This document shows, piece by piece, positions 8,051 through 16,461 of a stretch of DNA of 64,000 bases. The notes beneath the pieces are model-generated. The model was not told the origin of the DNA, did not search any database, and was given only the letters and a program-made list of their open reading frames with translations. The position numbers were made by a program, and so were the translations under genes. Source of the stretch: Aliishimia sp965656085 (GTDB lineage Bacteria; Pseudomonadota; Alphaproteobacteria; Rhodobacterales; Rhodobacteraceae); assembly GCA_965656085.1 (NCBI GenBank), contig CBFHJA010000015.1, positions 1 through 64,000 on the forward strand, read 5' to 3'. The number at the start of each line of letters is the position of its first letter. The first letter of the stretch is position 1.

Positions 8051-8298
8051 CGGGTGGGCAATTGGGCCCAAGCCTGCCCAAGCGCCACCACCCGGCCCGC
8101 CACAAAGGTTAACGGCAGGGCACCGCACGGTGCCTTAACACCTGCCGTTGGCGGAACGAATCGGGATTTGTATGTACAGGTGCCATACGCTTAGCCATAC
8201 GCCGGGCCATACACCTGCCAGACCTTATTTTTATGGCGTTAACGCCCGAATTCACGTTTTTCACGATGTTTGTGTCACGCAACGTTCGCAGCGTTAAC
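8051..8298. repeat. Composite intergenic repeat, copy A (convergent gap)
   Basis: Matches, block by block and in order, the element at 47937-48158: GGTGGGCAAT (8053), CGCCACAAAGGTTAACG (8099), GTATGTACAGGTGCCATACGC (8170), three GCCATAC units at 8182, 8194 and 8206 (exact 12-bp period), TGGCGTTAAC (near 8234) and CGCAACG..CGC.GCGTTAACC (8279). Between the blocks lies a large inverted repeat: AACGGCAGG (8111) with CCTGCCGTT (8141), enclosing a hairpin GGCACCG-CA-CGGTGCC (8119-8134). The last GTTAAC provides the TAA stop of the acyl-CoA synthetase. It contains no convincing ORF. Confidence 0.7.
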
Positions 8299-9805
8299 CT
8301 TTGCCCGCCCCAAGCCGCGCCCGCAACTCGGTCTTCAGCACCTTGCCGTAGTTGTTCTTCGGCAATTCCGCGACGCGGATATAGGCCTTGGGCCGCTTGA
8401 ACCGCGCGATCCGGTCGCGGCAAAGAGCATCAAGCTCGGCCTCCGGCGCCGCGCCGACGATGAACGCCACGACCTCCTCGCCCCAGTCGGGATGCACACG
8501 GCCCACCACCGAGACCTCGCGAAGCTGCGGATGGGTGAGCAGCACCTCTTCGACCTCGCGCGGGTAAATGTTTGATCCGCCAGAGATAATCATGTCCTTG
8601 GAGCGGTCCTGCAAAGTCACGTACCCCGCCGCATCCATCACCCCCACATCGCCCGTCATCAGCCAGCCCGCCACCAGCGTGCGCTTGGTCGCCTTGGGCG
8701 CCTGCCAATAGCCCGGCATGACCGACGGCCCGCGCACCATGATCTCGCCTTGGCTGCCCGGCGGCAGGCGGCGCGCGTCCGGGGTGCCGATGGCGACCTC
8801 CACAGCGGATTGCGCGCGACCCACCGAGCCGAGCCTTGCCTGCCAGTCGGGATGCGTGCGGTCCGCCACATCGTGCCGGCTGAGCGCGGTGATCCCCATC
8901 GGGCACTCGCCCTGCCCGTAGATCTGCACGAAGACCGGTCCGAAATGATCAATTGCCTCAATGATATCAGCAGCATACATGGGCCCGCCGCCATAGACGA
9001 TCGTGCGCAACCCAGCGCCGGTCTCGCCCGCTGCCTTGGCGTGATCGGTCAGCCGCCGGACCATGGTGGGCGCGGCAAACATATGCAGGCTCTGGTGCTC
9101 GCGGGCCAGCGCAAGGATCTCGCCGGGATCGAAGCCACCGCTTTCCGGGCAGACATGCCGGGCCCCGGCGCGCACATGCACCATGTTGTAGAGCCCGGCC
9201 CCATGGCTCATCGGCGCGGCATAGAGCGTCGCGTCCTCAGCCCGGACAGGGTCCACATCCGTGTTATAGCACAGCGAGACCGCGAGCAGCATGCCATGGG
9301 TGATCATCACGCCCTTGGGCTTGCCGGTGGTGCCAGAGGTGTAGAAGAGCCACGCCAGATCTTCCGCGCGGCGCGGCAGGGGCTCGGGGAGAGGCGGCTG
9401 CGCCATCATGCCCAGATACCCGTCACCGCCCGGGCGGCAGACCGGCGGCGTGACCCCGGCGTCCTCGAGCGCGGTGGCCAGAGGCTCCGAGGCGAAGACC
9501 AGTGCGCTGCCCGATTGCTCGATGATGAACGCCGCCTCGCGCCCGTGCAGCTTGGCATTGATCGGCACCGCGACCGCGCCCGCGTACCAGATGCCGTAGA
9601 GGATGATCAGATAGTCCGGACAATTCTCCACGAACAACGCCACCCGGTCGCCGGGCTTGATCCCGATCTCGCGCAGCGCGCCCGCAAGGGTCAGGGCCTG
9701 CGAGTGAAACGTGCCGTAATCGGCCACCATCTCGGTGCCGCGAAACAGCGCCGGACGGTCCGGCGCGTGGAGGGCCTGCTGCTGAAGCCAAATCCCGATA
9801 TTCAT
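8294..9805 (-). CDS. AMP-dependent acyl-CoA synthetase/ligase family protein
   Basis: 503-residue ANL-superfamily enzyme that adenylates a carboxylate and transfers it to CoA. Visible motifs: YTSGTTGKPKGV (P-loop, near residue 150), YGQGECPMG in the ATP-binding region, WLMTGDVGVMD, KDMIISGGSNIYPREVE, and the C-terminal lysine context PKNNYGKVLKTEL. The length fits medium/long-chain fatty acyl-CoA or malonyl-CoA synthetases, and the substrate cannot be decided. The ATG at 9805 begins the conserved N-terminus (MNIGIWL). It is divergent from accB (162-nt gap) and its stop codon lies in composite repeat A. Confidence 0.88.
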   Translation of the reverse strand: MNIGIWLQQQALHAPDRPALFRGTEMVADYGTFHSQALTLAGALREIGIKPGDRVALFVENCPDYLIILYGIWYAGAVAVPINAKLHGREAAFIIEQSGSALVFASEPLATALEDAGVTPPVCRPGGDGYLGMMAQPPLPEPLPRRAEDLAWLFYTSGTTGKPKGVMITHGMLLAVSLCYNTDVDPVRAEDATLYAAPMSHGAGLYNMVHVRAGARHVCPESGGFDPGEILALAREHQSLHMFAAPTMVRRLTDHAKAAGETGAGLRTIVYGGGPMYAADIIEAIDHFGPVFVQIYGQGECPMGITALSRHDVADRTHPDWQARLGSVGRAQSAVEVAIGTPDARRLPPGSQGEIMVRGPSVMPGYWQAPKATKRTLVAGWLMTGDVGVMDAAGYVTLQDRSKDMIISGGSNIYPREVEEVLLTHPQLREVSVVGRVHPDWGEEVVAFIVGAAPEAELDALCRDRIARFKRPKAYIRVAELPKNNYGKVLKTELRARLGAGKG

Positions 9806-9967
9806 CGCAGGCCGCCCTCCCTGTCCCCCCGCTATACGGCCTTTGACATATGCGCGCCCTGCCCCGAGGTCAAAGCCTGCTTTTCCTCGCGCGGCCCATG
9901 GCCTATAAGCTGCGCTCAGACGCGGAGCCTCCCGGCAAGACAGAGGCCCGAAACCATCGAGGACAAG

Positions 9968-10456
9968 ATGACCCAAACCCCCCACGACGCCGATGTGGCC
10001 TTCATCTCTGCCCTGGCAGAATTGCTGCGGGAAAACGACCTGACCGAATTGCAGGTGAAGCGCGAATATGGCGAGGCGGACAGCCTGAATGTGCGCGTCT
10101 CGCGCCATCAGGCGCAGGTGATGACACAAGTCGCGCCAGCCAGTGCGCCGGCCCCCACCGCCGCCCCGGCCCCGCCGGCCGCCGCGATGGACACGGAGGC
10201 CGACACCGATCCCGCCAGCCATCCCGGCGCGGTCACCTCGCCGATGGTGGGCACGGTCTACATGCAGGCCGAACCGGGCGCGCCGGCCTTCATCTCAGTC
10301 GGCAAGCCGGTGAGCGAGGGCGAGACGCTGCTGATCGTCGAGGCGATGAAGACGATGAACCATATTCCCGCCCCCAGTTCGGGCACCGTGAAGCGCATCC
10401 TTGTCGAGGATGGCGCGGCGGTGGAATACGGCGCACCGCTTGTGATCATCGAGTAA
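9968..10456 (+). CDS. accB: Acetyl-CoA carboxylase biotin carboxyl carrier protein
   Basis: 162 residues. The N-terminal region (residues 1-50) resembles the AccB dimerisation segment, followed by an Ala/Pro-rich swinging linker (about 52-80) and a C-terminal biotinyl domain (about 85-162). The biotin-accepting lysine is in EAMKTMN; the usual sequence is EAMKMMN, a small tolerated change. It delivers carboxybiotin to the carboxyltransferase in the first step of fatty acid synthesis. GAGG precedes the ATG at 9968. It is 10 nt upstream of accC, the usual operon. Confidence 0.95.
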   Translation: MTQTPHDADVAFISALAELLRENDLTELQVKREYGEADSLNVRVSRHQAQVMTQVAPASAPAPTAAPAPPAAAMDTEADTDPASHPGAVTSPMVGTVYMQAEPGAPAFISVGKPVSEGETLLIVEAMKTMNHIPAPSSGTVKRILVEDGAAVEYGAPLVIIE

Positions 10457-10466
10457 GGCGCTGGCG

Positions 10467-11819
10467 ATGTTCAACAAAATCCTGATTGCGAACCGCGGCG
10501 AGATCGCCTTGCGCGTGATCCGCGCCGCCCGCGAGATGGGCATCGGCAGCGTCGCGGTGCATTCGACCGCCGATGCGGACGCGATGCACGTGCGCATGGC
10601 CGACGAGGCGATCTGCATCGGCCCGCCGCCCTCAACGCAGAGCTATCTCAACTATCCCGCGATTATCTCCGCCGCCGAAATCACCGGTGCGGAGGCCATC
10701 CATCCGGGCTACGGCTTCCTGTCCGAAAACGCCAATTTCGTGCAGATCGTCGAAGATCATGACCTGACCTTCATCGGCCCCTCCGCCGAACACATCCGCA
10801 TCATGGGCGACAAGATCACCGCCAAGGACACCATGAAGGCGCTCGGCGTGCCCTGCGTGCCGGGCTCGGAGGGCGGCGTGCCGGATGTGGAGGCCGCCAA
10901 GGCGATCGGCGCGGAATTCGGCTATCCGGTGATCATCAAGGCCACGGCAGGCGGCGGCGGGCGCGGCATGAAGGTCGCGGCCTCCGAGGCGGAGATGGAG
11001 CAGGCCTTCATGACGGCGCGCGCCGAGGGCAAGGCCGCGTTCGGCAATGACGAGGTCTATATCGAGAAATACCTGCAAAAACCGCGCCATATCGAGATAC
11101 AGGTCTTTGGCGACGGCAAAGGCGGCGCGGTCCATCTGGCCGAGCGCGACTGCTCGCTTCAGCGTCGCCACCAGAAGGTGTTCGAAGAGGCCCCCGGCCC
11201 CGCGATCAGCCCCGAAGAGCGCGCCCGGATTGGCAAGATCTGTGCCGATGCGGTGGCGAGTATCAACTATATCGGCGCCGGCACGATCGAGTTTCTCTAC
11301 GAGGATGGGGAGTTCTACTTCATCGAGATGAACACGCGGTTGCAGGTGGAACATCCTGTTACCGAAGCGATTTTCGGCGTCGATCTGGTGCGCGAACAGA
11401 TCCGCGTCGCCGAAGGGCTGCCGATGTCCTTCACCCAAGACGATCTGTCGATCAGCGGCCATGCCATCGAGGTGCGGATCAATGCCGAGACCTTCCCCGG
11501 CTTCGCCCCGCGCCCCGGCACGATCACCCATTACCACGCCCCAGGCGGTCTTGGCGTGCGCATGGACAGCGCGCTCTATGACGGCTACGCGATCCCGCCC
11601 TATTACGATTCGCTGATCGGCAAGCTGATCGTGCATGGCCGCGACCGCCCCGAGGCGCTGGCGCGGCTGAACCGGGCCTTGGGCGAGCTGATCGTCGATG
11701 GCGTCGAGACCACGGTGCCGCTGTTTCATGCCTTGCTGCAGGAACCCGACATTCACCGCGGCGATTACAACATCCACTGGCTGGAAAAGTGGCTGGCCGC
11801 GATGGCACCTGAGGGCTGA
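10467..11819 (+). CDS. accC: Acetyl-CoA carboxylase biotin carboxylase subunit
   Basis: 450 residues, the standard AccC length. It carries out ATP-dependent carboxylation of the biotin on AccB. Landmarks: N-terminal FNKILIANRGEIALRVIRA, HPGYGFLSENANF, the glycine-rich ATP loop GGGGRGMKV, ERDCSLQRRHQKV, and the catalytic EMNTRLQVEHPVTE. It follows accB by 10 nt and precedes aat by 3 nt, so the three genes probably form one transcript. The carboxyltransferase genes accA and accD are not in the window. Confidence 0.97.
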   Translation: MFNKILIANRGEIALRVIRAAREMGIGSVAVHSTADADAMHVRMADEAICIGPPPSTQSYLNYPAIISAAEITGAEAIHPGYGFLSENANFVQIVEDHDLTFIGPSAEHIRIMGDKITAKDTMKALGVPCVPGSEGGVPDVEAAKAIGAEFGYPVIIKATAGGGGRGMKVAASEAEMEQAFMTARAEGKAAFGNDEVYIEKYLQKPRHIEIQVFGDGKGGAVHLAERDCSLQRRHQKVFEEAPGPAISPEERARIGKICADAVASINYIGAGTIEFLYEDGEFYFIEMNTRLQVEHPVTEAIFGVDLVREQIRVAEGLPMSFTQDDLSISGHAIEVRINAETFPGFAPRPGTITHYHAPGGLGVRMDSALYDGYAIPPYYDSLIGKLIVHGRDRPEALARLNRALGELIVDGVETTVPLFHALLQEPDIHRGDYNIHWLEKWLAAMAPEG

Positions 11820-11822
11820 GCC

Positions 11823-12482
11823 GTGCGGGATGACCCCGACCATCAGACTCTGACGCCTGAACTGCTTCTGCACGGCTACTCGATCGGAATTTTCCCGATG
11901 GCCGAGCACCGCGGCGACCCGGAGATCTTCTGGGTCGATCCACGGCATCGCGGCGTGCTGCCGCTCGATGGCTTCCATATGTCCCGCTCGCTTGCCCGCC
12001 GGATGCGCAAACCGGACGTAAGCGCGACCGTGAACCGCTGCTTTGATGCGGTTCTGGAGGCCTGTGCCGACCGCAGCGACACATGGATCAATGACGAGAT
12101 CGCCGGGCTCTACCGCGCCCTGCACAGGCGCGGCAACGCCCACTCGATGGAAATCTGGTACGGCGAGCGCCTCGCGGGCGGTGTCTACGGCGTGGCGCTC
12201 GGCGGTGCGTTCTTCGGCGAGAGCATGTTCTCGCGGGAACGGGACGGCTCGAAAGTAGCGCTCGCCTGCCTTGTGACGCATCTGCGGGAGCGGGGGTTCG
12301 ACCTGTTCGACACGCAATTCGTGACCGACCACCTGCTCTCGCTGGGCGCCGAGGAAATCCCGCGCGAGGTCTATCACAGCCGTCTGCGCGATGCGTTGGT
12401 GCGAAAGGCGACACCGATTGGCGTTGGCCCCGTGCGCCAGCCTCAAGAGGTGGTGCAGCGGATTACCCAGACATCGTATTGA
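11823..12482 (+). CDS. aat: Leucyl/phenylalanyl-tRNA--protein transferase
   Basis: 219 residues. Transfers Leu or Phe from tRNA to N-terminal Lys or Arg of proteins, creating N-degrons that ClpS hands to ClpAP. Family signatures: LLHGYSIGIFPMAE, FWVDPRHRGVLP, ERLAGGVYGVALGGAFFGESMFS and FDLFDTQFVTDHLLSLGAEEIPR. It starts with GTG 3 nt after the accC stop, so translation is likely coupled. The 3' end overlaps the convergent DUF2155 gene by 40 bp. This arrangement facing mlaD and NDUFA12 genes is, as I recall it, common in Rhodobacterales. Confidence 0.95.
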   Translation: MRDDPDHQTLTPELLLHGYSIGIFPMAEHRGDPEIFWVDPRHRGVLPLDGFHMSRSLARRMRKPDVSATVNRCFDAVLEACADRSDTWINDEIAGLYRALHRRGNAHSMEIWYGERLAGGVYGVALGGAFFGESMFSRERDGSKVALACLVTHLRERGFDLFDTQFVTDHLLSLGAEEIPREVYHSRLRDALVRKATPIGVGPVRQPQEVVQRITQTSY

Positions 12483-12808
12483 GCATGGTCCATGGCGCTC
12501 AGCGCCGGCGCGGATGCGATCATCCAGCCCTGAAAGACAGGCTCTTCGCGCCCGGTTTCCCGGATATCGAGACTGGCGAAGGCATCGCCTGCGCGGTCTC
12601 CGGCGGGGTAGCGGCATTCGAGGAGCCGGATCGAGAGCCGCCCATAGGACACAGTCGCGCCTGACGTCGCCTGCAGATCGGAGGCCTGCCCGGTGACCTT
12701 GTCGAGCGCGCGCAGAAGCGCGCCGGTACCGGTTTCGGTCTCGTCCTGTTGCGCCTGCCCGGTGCCAGCCAGAGCGAGGCAGAGGCAAGCCAGCGCGGGA
12801 CGGATCAT
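12443..12808 (-). CDS. DUF2155 domain-containing exported protein
   Basis: 121 residues with a signal peptide (MIRPALACLCLALAGTGQAQ). Residues about 25-120 match the alphaproteobacterial DUF2155 family (TGALLRALDKVTGQ, then YGRLSIRLLECRYP, then VFQGWMIASAPALSAMDHAQYDVWVIRC). The role is unknown; two or three cysteines could form a periplasmic disulfide. Its start overlaps the mlaD stop by 4 bp, so the two are translated together, which points to a link with outer-membrane lipid handling or envelope assembly. Confidence 0.85.
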   Translation of the reverse strand: MIRPALACLCLALAGTGQAQQDETETGTGALLRALDKVTGQASDLQATSGATVSYGRLSIRLLECRYPAGDRAGDAFASLDIRETGREEPVFQGWMIASAPALSAMDHAQYDVWVIRCTTS

Positions 12809-13251
12809 CCGTCCTCCCCGCTGACGAATTTGAGCAGCAGCGAGATCAGGCTGACGGCGCCTTGCGTGTCGGTGATCTCGTCACCGGGCTCGAAATAGAA
12901 CGGCGACCCACCCGGCATGACCTCGACGAACGTGCCACCGAGCAGACCCTCCGAGGAGATGACGATCGCACTGTCATCGGGAATCTCGATGCCTGCGGCC
13001 ATCGCCACCGTTGTGTCGGCGCGAAAGGTCTCGGGGTTGAGCTGCACATCGGTCACCGTGCCGATCTTGACACCCGCAAGGCGCACATCGGTGCCGACGC
13101 TGACCCCTTCGAGGCTGCGGAAGGACGCGGTGAGCGGGTAGCTGCTCGACGTGCCGGAGACGCCGGCGATCTGCGCGGCATAGACGCCAAACCCGATCGC
13201 AGCGGCCAGAACGCCCGCCCCGACCAGTATTTCCAACTTGTTTTCAGACAT
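12805..13251 (-). CDS. mlaD: Outer-membrane lipid asymmetry protein MlaD (MCE domain)
   Basis: 148 residues. One N-terminal transmembrane anchor (LEILVGAGVLAAAIGFGVYA) and a single MCE/MlaD domain (residues about 38-115: YPLTASFRSLEGVSVGTDVRLAGVKIGTVTDVQL, then ISSEGLLGGTFVEVMPGG). It forms the hexameric lipid-binding ring of the Mla ABC phospholipid transporter between inner and outer membranes. The other Mla genes (mlaE, mlaF, mlaC) are not adjacent. It lies between the NDUFA12 gene and the DUF2155 gene on the same strand. Confidence 0.92.
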   Translation of the reverse strand: MSENKLEILVGAGVLAAAIGFGVYAAQIAGVSGTSSSYPLTASFRSLEGVSVGTDVRLAGVKIGTVTDVQLNPETFRADTTVAMAAGIEIPDDSAIVISSEGLLGGTFVEVMPGGSPFYFEPGDEITDTQGAVSLISLLLKFVSGEDG

Positions 13252-13296
13252 GTACCGGCTCCCACACAGGCTAGGCTCGCGCGTCCGTATCGGTTT

Positions 13297-13680
13297 TTAT
13301 TCCGGTGTCCAGGCCTCGTAGTCGCTGCGCGTGTCCGGCGCCGTGCGACGGATCGAACCTGCTGGCGCATAAGCGAGCGCTGTGCCGGTCAGGTTCTCCT
13401 GATGCGGCTTTTCCCATGTCTTGCGCGGCAAGGGGCGTTCCGTGGGCGGTTCGTCCCATGTGCGATGCAGCCAGCCATGCCAGTCCGGGCTGACCCGCGA
13501 GGCCTCCGCTTCCCCGTTGTAGATCACCCAGCGGCGGCTGTCGTCCTTGTTGCGATAGAAGATATTTCCCTGCGCGTCTTCGCCGACCTTCGTGCCGTTG
13601 CGCCACGTGAAAATCTGGGTGTTGAGCGTTTGCCCGTTCCACCACGTGACGGCGCGCAGAAGAGTGTTCAGTATGCCCAT
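13297..13680 (-). CDS. NADH:ubiquinone oxidoreductase subunit NDUFA12 (B17.2) family
   Basis: 127 residues. Supernumerary complex I subunit found in alphaproteobacteria and mitochondria. Family signatures: TWWNGQTLNTQIFTWRNGTKVGEDAQGN, then NIFYRNKDDSRRWVIYNGEAEASRVSPDWHGWLH, then WEKPHQENLTGTALAYAPAGS. It is not linked to the main nuo operon here. The mlaD gene starts 46 nt downstream of its stop, so co-transcription is likely. Confidence 0.95.
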   Translation of the reverse strand: MGILNTLLRAVTWWNGQTLNTQIFTWRNGTKVGEDAQGNIFYRNKDDSRRWVIYNGEAEASRVSPDWHGWLHRTWDEPPTERPLPRKTWEKPHQENLTGTALAYAPAGSIRRTAPDTRSDYEAWTPE

Positions 13681-13772
13681 GGATGCCTCCGCAAGGTTTG
13701 GCGCAGATATGGCTTGTTTTGCGGGCCGCGTCCAGTGGACAGGTGGTCGCCATGGCCGGCGCAGCGCAGGTT

Positions 13773-14147
13773 TCAGCCGGTGGGTGCTGCTGTGTCGGGC
13801 AAAACCGCCGTCACTTCAATCTCGATCAGGTATTTTGGATCGATCAGACCGGCCTCGATCATCGTCGCGGCGGGCGGGTGGGCTCCGAAGGTCCGCGACA
13901 GGATCGGCCAGCAGGGTTGGAACTCTGTCCGGTCCGGCAAAATGTAAGTGACGCGCACCACGTGATCGAAATCCGTGCCGGCCTCGTGGAGCGCCCTGCT
14001 GATGATCGCGAGCGCATCTTTACATTGCGCGACTGCGGTCTCGCCCTGTCCGACGGTTCCGGCCACATGAACAGTTCCATTCGCCACCACCGCGCGGCAG
14101 TAGCCGATTTTCTCCTCGAAAGCACCACCCGACTTAATTCTGAACAT
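13773..14147 (-). CDS. RidA/YjgF/YER057c/UK114-family protein lacking the canonical arginine
   Basis: 124 residues, the standard Rid length and fold (VANGTVHVAGTVG, then DHVVRVTYILPDRTEF, then LIEIEVTAVLP). RidA proteins hydrolyse reactive 2-iminobutyrate-type intermediates from PLP enzymes using an active-site arginine (PARS in E. coli RidA). The aligned segment here is PAAT, with Ala94 in place of Arg, so imine deaminase activity is doubtful and it belongs with the non-canonical Rid groups. It sits between NDUFA12 and clpX genes, 49 nt from the clpX stop. Confidence 0.85.
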   Translation of the reverse strand: MFRIKSGGAFEEKIGYCRAVVANGTVHVAGTVGQGETAVAQCKDALAIISRALHEAGTDFDHVVRVTYILPDRTEFQPCWPILSRTFGAHPPAATMIEAGLIDPKYLIEIEVTAVLPDTAAPTG

Positions 14148-14195
14148 GAAGGTCGCTCCCTAGAGTTTTGATAAAGAACGACTCTTCAGGATCAT

Positions 14196-15461
14196 TCAGC
14201 CGGCGCTGGCTTCTTCCTTCTCAGCATCTGCATGGATCATCAGCGGTGCCGCGTCAGAACTGACGGCCTCCTCGTTCACCACAACCTCGGTGACCGACTC
14301 CAGCCCAGGCAGTTCGAACATGGTGTCGAGCAGGATGTCTTCGAGAATGGACCGAAGGCCCCGCGCACCGGTCTTGCGTTCGATTGCCCGCTTCGCGATT
14401 GCCGTCAGGGCATCATCCGTGAAGGTGAGTTGCGTGTCCTCAAGTTCGAACAGACGCTGATACTGCTTGACCAGAGCGTTCTTGGGCTGCGTCAGGATGG
14501 TGACCAGCGCGTCCTCGTCCAGATCTTCGAGCGTCGCGAGCACCGGCAAACGGCCCACGAATTCCGGGATCAGCCCGAATTTGAGCAGGTCTTCGGGCTC
14601 GAGATCGGTGAAAATCTCGCCAACGCCGCGCGCGTCGTTGTCCCGCACATCGGCGCCGAAGCCCATCGCCGAGCCTTTGCCGCGCTGCGCGATGATCTTG
14701 TCGAGACCCGCGAAGGCCCCGCCGCAGATGAACAGGATGTTGGTCGTGTCCACTTGCAGGAATTCCTGCTGCGGATGCTTGCGCCCGCCCTGTGGCGGTA
14801 CCGAGGCCACGGTTCCTTCCATGAGCTTCAGCAGCGCCTGCTGCACGCCCTCGCCCGACACGTCCCGGGTGATCGACGGGTTCTCGGATTTGCGGGTGAT
14901 CTTGTCGACCTCGTCGATATACACGATGCCGCGCTGCGCGCGCTCCACGTTGTATTCGGAGGCCTGCAGCAGTTTGAGGATGATGTTTTCGACATCCTCA
15001 CCGACATAGCCTGCCTCGGTCAGCGTGGTGGCATCCGCCATCGTAAAGGGCACGTCGAGAATGCGCGCAAGTGTTTGCGCAAGAAGCGTTTTCCCGCAGC
15101 CGGTCGGACCGATCAGCAGGATGTTCGATTTCGCAAGCTCGATATCGCTGCCCTTCTGGGCATGGTTCAGGCGCTTGTAGTGGTTGTGCACCGCAACCGA
15201 CAGCACACGCTTGGCCATCGCTTGACCGATCACGTAATCGTCCAGAACTTCACAGATGTCTTTCGGCGTCGGCACCCCGTCCGTGGATTTCAGTCCGGAG
15301 GCCTTCGTCTCCTCGCGGATGATGTCCATGCACAGTTCGACGCATTCATCGCAGATGAACACGGTCGGGCCTGCGATCAGTTTGCGCACCTCGTGTTGGC
15401 TCTTGCCGCAGAAGCTGCAATAGAGGGTGTTTTTCCCGTCGCCGCCTGAGTTGCTTGCCAT
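14196..15461 (-). CDS. clpX: ATP-dependent Clp protease ATP-binding subunit ClpX
   Basis: 421 residues, standard size. AAA+ unfoldase that feeds substrates to ClpP. Order: N-terminal C4 zinc-binding domain (CSFCGK, then CDECVELC), Walker A GPTGCGKT, pore loop GYVGEDVE, Walker B VYIDEVDKI, and the arginine-rich sensor ERKTGARGLRSILE. The ClpP-docking IGF loop is MGF here (GSAMGFGADV), as in many alphaproteobacteria. It lies 171 nt downstream of clpP on the same strand, so there may be a separate promoter or processing in that gap. Confidence 0.97.
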   Translation of the reverse strand: MASNSGGDGKNTLYCSFCGKSQHEVRKLIAGPTVFICDECVELCMDIIREETKASGLKSTDGVPTPKDICEVLDDYVIGQAMAKRVLSVAVHNHYKRLNHAQKGSDIELAKSNILLIGPTGCGKTLLAQTLARILDVPFTMADATTLTEAGYVGEDVENIILKLLQASEYNVERAQRGIVYIDEVDKITRKSENPSITRDVSGEGVQQALLKLMEGTVASVPPQGGRKHPQQEFLQVDTTNILFICGGAFAGLDKIIAQRGKGSAMGFGADVRDNDARGVGEIFTDLEPEDLLKFGLIPEFVGRLPVLATLEDLDEDALVTILTQPKNALVKQYQRLFELEDTQLTFTDDALTAIAKRAIERKTGARGLRSILEDILLDTMFELPGLESVTEVVVNEEAVSSDAAPLMIHADAEKEEASAG

Positions 15462-15632
15462 TTTAACCTTTCACGCCGGCGCAAATGCCGACTCTTGTGT
15501 TGCGGTGTCCGCCGCGCTTCGTCTTTCAACGTCGTTTGGGACGGTAGCTTAGGACAGCCCAACTTGGGTCACAATCGCAAAAGTGTCTCACCCTGCATCT
15601 GGTGCCCCGAGTTGTCGGCTGCGCCTGTTTCC

Positions 15633-16262
15633 TCAGCTTTCCTCCGTGTCTCCCTTGACGCGGTTCTCGACGATTTCGTCGATCAAGCCCCAGTCCTTCG
15701 CCTCTTCGGGGGACATGAAATTGTCGCGCTCCAGTGCCGCCTCGACCGCTTCGAGGGCCTGACCGGTATGCTTCACGTAAATCTCGTTGAGACGCGTTTT
15801 CAGCTTCTGCGTCTCTTGTGCGTGAATCATGATATCGGTCGCCTGGCCCTGATACCCGCCCGAGGGCTGGTGCACCATCACGCGGGAATTGGGCAGCGAG
15901 AAGCGCATCCCCGGCGCGCCCGCCGTCAGCAGCAGCGAGCCCATGGACGCGGCCTGTCCAATCACCAATGTGGAGACCTTCGGCTTGATGTATTGCATGG
16001 TGTCGTAGATCGACAGCCCGGAGGTCACAACACCGCCGGGGCTGTTGATATACATGGAGATTTCCTTGCTCGGGTTCTCCGCTTCGAGGTGCAGAAGCTG
16101 CGCCACGATCAGGCTCGACATCCCGTCATGGACCGGCCCGTTCAGAAAGATGATCCGCTCCTTCAGAAGCCGGGAGAAAATGTCATAGGCCCGTTCCCCG
16201 CGGGAGGTTTGCTCCACCACCATGGGCACGAGGTTCATATAGGTTTCGATGGGATCTTGCAT
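15633..16262 (-). CDS. clpP: ATP-dependent Clp protease proteolytic subunit ClpP
   Basis: 209 residues from the ATG at 16262 (MQDPIETYMNLVPMVVEQTS). In-frame starts 24 and 36 nt upstream would add a non-conserved prefix, and AGAGG lies at a workable distance from 16262. Serine protease: nucleophile Ser in GQAASMGSLL, His in VMVHQPSGG, and the Asp of the triad further on. Forms the tetradecameric chamber used with ClpX, encoded next, and ClpA. It is divergent from the photolyase gene, separated by a 290-nt region with direct repeats. Confidence 0.96.
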   Translation of the reverse strand: MQDPIETYMNLVPMVVEQTSRGERAYDIFSRLLKERIIFLNGPVHDGMSSLIVAQLLHLEAENPSKEISMYINSPGGVVTSGLSIYDTMQYIKPKVSTLVIGQAASMGSLLLTAGAPGMRFSLPNSRVMVHQPSGGYQGQATDIMIHAQETQKLKTRLNEIYVKHTGQALEAVEAALERDNFMSPEEAKDWGLIDEIVENRVKGDTEES

Positions 16263-16403
16263 GTAGTGACTGCCTCTGAACGTCATCGCCGGGACCATAC
16301 CCGCGACAGGTTACGAGAGTCTTAGTCCTCGCAAAAAGGGGCTGCAAGGGGGCGAACGCACGCGATGCGGGATGTGTGCAAAGACTACCCGGCGGCGGGT
16401 CTA

Positions 16404-16461
16404 TACCGCGTATGGCGCGGCGTACATACGCTGTACATACTTTGTACATACACGGTTTACG
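16404..16461. promoter_or_regulatory. Three 11-bp direct repeats of (T)GTACATAC upstream of the photolyase: possible CarH/LitR-type operator
   Basis: GTACATAC occurs at 16422, 16433 and 16444, exactly 11 bp apart; the second and third units read TGTACA. B12-dependent light-sensing MerR proteins (CarH/LitR) are known to bind 11-bp direct repeats of the form nTnTACAn, and the downstream gene encodes a photolyase, so a light-controlled operator is plausible. The flank (ATACCGCGTATGGC at 16404) is also shared, inverted, with composite repeats A and B, so the region may instead derive from that repeat family. No MerR gene is visible in the window. Confidence 0.5.

Noticed and set aside
8182..8212. 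Short regularly spaced repeats considered as a CRISPR array
   Set aside because: Units are 7-9 bp with 3-5 bp between them, far below CRISPR repeat and spacer lengths, and no cas genes are near.
14232..15449. 405-codon plus-strand frame over clpX
   Set aside because: Antisense of an unmistakable clpX gene.
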